NCBI GenBank assembly: GCA_030147335.1
Contig: JASKZZ010000322.1
Span: 1 to 5,254 of the forward strand
Reading direction: 5' to 3'
Length of the DNA stretch: 5,254 nt
Source of the DNA: Herpetosiphonaceae bacterium
Lineage (GTDB): Bacteria; Chloroflexota; Chloroflexia; Chloroflexales; Kallotenuaceae
Part shown: piece after piece, positions 5,251 to 5,254 of the stretch
How the letters are laid out: every line of letters begins with the position of its first letter
Numbering within the stretch: the first letter of the stretch is position 1
Position numbers and translations under genes: made by a program
Notes under the pieces: model-generated
Database searches by the model: none
Told to the model about the DNA's origin: nothing
The model's input: the letters and a program-made list of their open reading frames with translations, nothing else

Positions 5251-5254
5251 ATCA

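Overview
The window looks like a chromosomal segment of a Chloroflexota-type bacterium, possibly Herpetosiphon-like. This rests on overall style only: secreted carbohydrate-active proteins with CBM6 and Pro-Thr linkers, the character of the Tat proteins, moderate GC in the Tat and integrase genes, and a Gram-positive-type LexA box. No taxonomic marker is present, so the assignment is weak.

Layout. (1) 2-244, plus strand: the last 80 codons of a protein ending in a family 6 carbohydrate-binding module. (2) 245-699: no convincing gene, but it holds a perfect 37-bp palindrome (396-432) and copy A of a repeated fold-back element (about 577-661). (3) 700-1030, plus strand: a strong Shine-Dalgarno and ATG followed by what looks like a small gene broken by two frame changes. 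(4) 1002-2324, minus strand: a complete, AT-richer gene for a secreted polysaccharide deacetylase with a signal peptide, a jelly-roll-like binding region, a Pro-Thr linker encoded by a minisatellite, and a NodB domain. (5) 2325-2797: no gene; a strong stem-loop (2457-2485) and copy B of the repeated element (about 2701-2806). (6) 2798-3700, minus strand: an integron-type tyrosine recombinase (IntI) with its family-specific insert and most catalytic residues, cut off just before the nucleophilic tyrosine. A -10 box and a LexA-like operator lie upstream. (7) 3888-3931: a very stable hairpin downstream of tatC. (8) 3962-5250, minus strand: a tatB-tatC operon.

How the parts fit. The Tat operon is housekeeping sequence and ends at the hairpin. 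Left of it the window reads as accessory DNA. The SOS-type promoter and the IntI gene suggest an old integron. The two repeats share 35 of 45 bases, both fold back on themselves, and their similarity stops at GTTGT. In copy B those same bases are the point where recognisable intI sequence begins. I infer that a recombination event, possibly by the integrase itself at a secondary GTT site, placed cassette-like DNA (the broken small gene plus the deacetylase) into the 3' end of intI and so inactivated it. The repeats lack canonical RYYYAAC...GTTRRRY ends, so calling them attC sites is unproven. If the idea is right, the missing C-terminal intI codons should lie left of this window.
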